From NCBI GenBank assembly GCA_002713825.1, contig PAUU01000062.1:1-16728 (forward strand): DNA of 16,728 bases. The letters are read 5' to 3'. Position numbers and translations under genes: made by a program. The notes under the pieces are model-generated. The model was not told where the DNA came from, searched no databases, and saw only the letters and a program-made list of their open reading frames with translations. This DNA comes from Acidiferrobacteraceae bacterium (GTDB lineage Bacteria; Pseudomonadota; Gammaproteobacteria; Arenicellales; UBA868). Below are positions 15,560 through 16,728 of this stretch, piece by piece; position 1 is the stretch's first letter; the number at the start of each line of letters is the position of its first letter.

Positions 15560-15684
15560 TACTTCGTGTGACCAGAATCTGACCGACAGGAGTCCATTCC
15601 TGCCATTTATTGTCACTTCCTGTCCGCCGCGCGTGGGATCGGTGCGCGTATGTGATTGATCCATACACAAGCCTGGAGAGAGTC

Positions 15685-15733
15685 GTTGACTCATACTTCA
15701 TTAGCCGAAGGTTCGAGTCCTTCCGGGACCACA
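15685..15733 (+). pseudogene. tRNA 3' fragment lacking its 5' half
   Basis: A perfect T-arm is present: 5-bp stem GAAGG/CCTTC around a TTCGAGT loop (15707-15723), followed by an acceptor 3' strand CGGGACC and discriminator A (15724-15731). Before it lies CTCATAC (15690-15696), which would read as a CAU anticodon loop, but the flanking bases pair poorly. The acceptor needs a 5' partner GGTCCCG, and none occurs in the preceding 100 bases; the D-arm is also absent and the CCA tail reads ACA. It therefore looks like the 3' part of a tRNA gene, as left behind when an element integrates into a tRNA 3' end. A decayed tRNA is the alternative. Confidence 0.55.
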
Positions 15734-15737
15734 AATT

Positions 15738-16618
15738 TCACTTTTCTTTCTGAATCCACTTGATAAATGTCTCAGCAGCAGTGCTACGTTCCGAAACTGG
15801 GGACGAAGAAGATAGATAATACCCAGCGGCCTCAATCGCCAATTCCGATACAAAGAAGAGCTCGCCGGAATCCAGTTCATTTTGGACCAGATCATCCCAC
15901 AGCGCGATGCCCTGACCATCGATGACGGCCTGTACACGATCGTTGGAATCTGGAATCACGAGACGGTTTTGCATCGGGTGATATTGCAGTCCGGCAAGTT
16001 GATGCCATTCTTCCCATCCTCCACTTCCTGAGCTATCTGCTAGCAGCGGTATTTCTCAGAGGGCTCGCTCAAGTCCGATTTTTTCACCTGCTCTGTCACG
16101 GAGGCATTCGCTGTTGGTCGAGCTGAACAATTAAAAAGAAGTGTTCTAACGAGCTCGTGATCAGACTTATCCCAATTCCCCACGTCCCAGCAGACCGCGA
16201 CGTCGATATTAGATTAGGCCAGATCATCGATGCCGATAATTGGCTCCACCCGAACAGCGATACTTGGATTGGCTTCCATGAATAACATCAACCGGGACGA
16301 CAACCAGCGTGAAAAGAAATAGGTGAGCGCCCCGATTGTGATCATCTCGGGCGCGGCCTCTTTTAACTCACGGATTCCCCGATCGAGTTGCCCGAAAGCC
16401 AGTTGCGCGCTGTGCATCAATTTTTCCCCTTTCGGGGAAATATGCAGTCGCTAACCCTTTCGATCAAATACCGTAAACCCCAACTCGTCCTCCAGTTTTC
16501 GGATCTGATAGCTGACGGATGCTTTGGAGAGATTCAACTCCTGGGCAGCGGCCGTAACACTCTCATGACGAGCAACGACCGTAAAGACTCTTAAGGTATC
16601 GTAGGATCTGAACGGCAT
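15738..16618 (-). pseudogene. Inactivated LysR-type transcriptional regulator
   Basis: The minus strand encodes a nearly full-length LysR protein of the GcvA type. The start ATG (16616-16618) opens an HTH region with SVTAAAQELNLSKASVSYQI (20-39) and LEDELGFTVFDRKG. It is interrupted by TAG at codon 56 (16451-16453), where relatives often have Gln or Arg. It continues through MITIGALTYFFSRWLSSRLM to TAA at 16214-16216, then reads on (IDVAVCWDVGNWDKSDHELV). The frame then shifts, perhaps at an A6 run at 16079-16084. A third stop, TGA (16056-16058), splits GLERAL and EIPLLADSSGSGGWEEW. The end, VQAVIDGQGIALWDDLV through FIKWIQKEK, is the usual effector-domain C-terminus. Three stops and a frameshift make loss of function very likely. 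It may once have controlled the neighbouring operon. Confidence 0.85.
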
Positions 16619-16728
16619 GTTTAACGTTCGAATTTATCTGACAACTTGTCCAAGATTTTTAGATATCACTAAGTAATTCATTGTGATTCAATACATTTTT
16701 AAAAATCATATTCCTAACTGTATAAAGA
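16619..16728. other. AT-rich upstream region of the LysR pseudogene
   Basis: These 110 bases to the window edge hold no gene. The stretch is AT-rich and includes a 12-bp palindrome, ATTTTTAAAAAT (16695-16706). It is the expected promoter position of the broken LysR gene, but no specific box is assigned. Confidence 0.35.

Larger units (their letters stand above)
15135..15737. other. 603-bp intergenic region upstream of the aldehyde dehydrogenase operon
   Basis: No protein gene is supported. The side near 15134 should contain the operon promoter. It has an inverted repeat, AACCCT (15210-15215) and AGGGTT (15224-15229) with an 8-nt spacer, about 75 bp upstream of the start. A minus-strand terminator lies at 15540-15559 and a tRNA 3' fragment at 15685-15733. 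Between 15582 and 15625 a GACAGGA/TCCTGTC pair is also visible. The remainder shows nothing I recognise. Confidence 0.6.

Noticed and set aside
15462..15734. Minus-strand open frame of 90 codons beginning MWSRKDSNLRL
   Set aside because: Its N-terminal part is the reverse complement of the tRNA 3' fragment, a well-known source of false proteins, and the rest has no recognisable domain and spans the terminator hairpin.
15701..15937. Minus-strand open frame ending in GPGRTRTFG
   Set aside because: It overlaps the LysR pseudogene in another frame and ends in the antisense of the tRNA T-arm, so it is a shadow frame.
1..16728. CRISPR array, transposase or integrase gene
   Set aside because: No regularly spaced repeats and no transposase or integrase motifs were seen in the intact frames, although the tRNA fragment hints at past integration.

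Overview
The window looks like a chromosomal segment of a proteobacterium, most likely a gammaproteobacterium. This rests on the OmpR-type two-component system, the LysR-type regulator, AGGAGG-like ribosome binding sites, moderate base composition, and a GMC oxidoreductase/aldehyde dehydrogenase catabolic gene set. The genus cannot be named from sequence alone.

Positions 1-284 contain no convincing complete gene; one short frame is open from the left edge to 109. Positions 285-4358 form one tightly packed minus-strand operon. In transcription order it encodes a 644-residue DUF4173-type membrane protein, a 60-residue soluble protein, a 38-residue single-span membrane peptide, a 58-residue charged protein, a multispan membrane protein, a membrane-anchored Cys-containing protein, a VanZ-family protein, and a broken second VanZ copy. 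Most genes overlap or abut by a few bases, so they are probably translationally coupled. Across a 287-bp intergenic region with a long inverted repeat lies a plus-strand OmpR-family response regulator and its Cache-like sensor histidine kinase (10-bp overlap, terminator-like hairpin after the stop). The divergent layout suggests, but does not prove, that this sensor pair controls the membrane operon. This is the best candidate here for an undescribed envelope system.

Positions 7012-7524 are mostly non-coding, with one doubtful small ORF and a perfect AT-rich inverted repeat. Positions 7525-15134 hold a catabolic cluster. On the plus strand are a kynurenine-formamidase-like alpha/beta hydrolase and a carboxymuconolactone-decarboxylase-family protein. 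On the minus strand are a BKACE (beta-keto acid cleavage) enzyme and an operon of aldehyde dehydrogenase, GMC alcohol dehydrogenase, PYROXD2/phytoene-desaturase-like FAD oxidoreductase and PaaI-like thioesterase. Together they suggest oxidation of an alcohol through an aldehyde to an acid, with beta-keto acid cleavage and CoA-ester clean-up. No transporter or CoA ligase is present, and the substrate is unknown.

Positions 15135-15737 are intergenic. They hold an inverted repeat upstream of the aldehyde dehydrogenase, a minus-strand terminator, and a tRNA 3' fragment with no 5' half, which may be an old integration site. Positions 15738-16618 are a nearly full-length LysR-type regulator broken by three stop codons and one frameshift.
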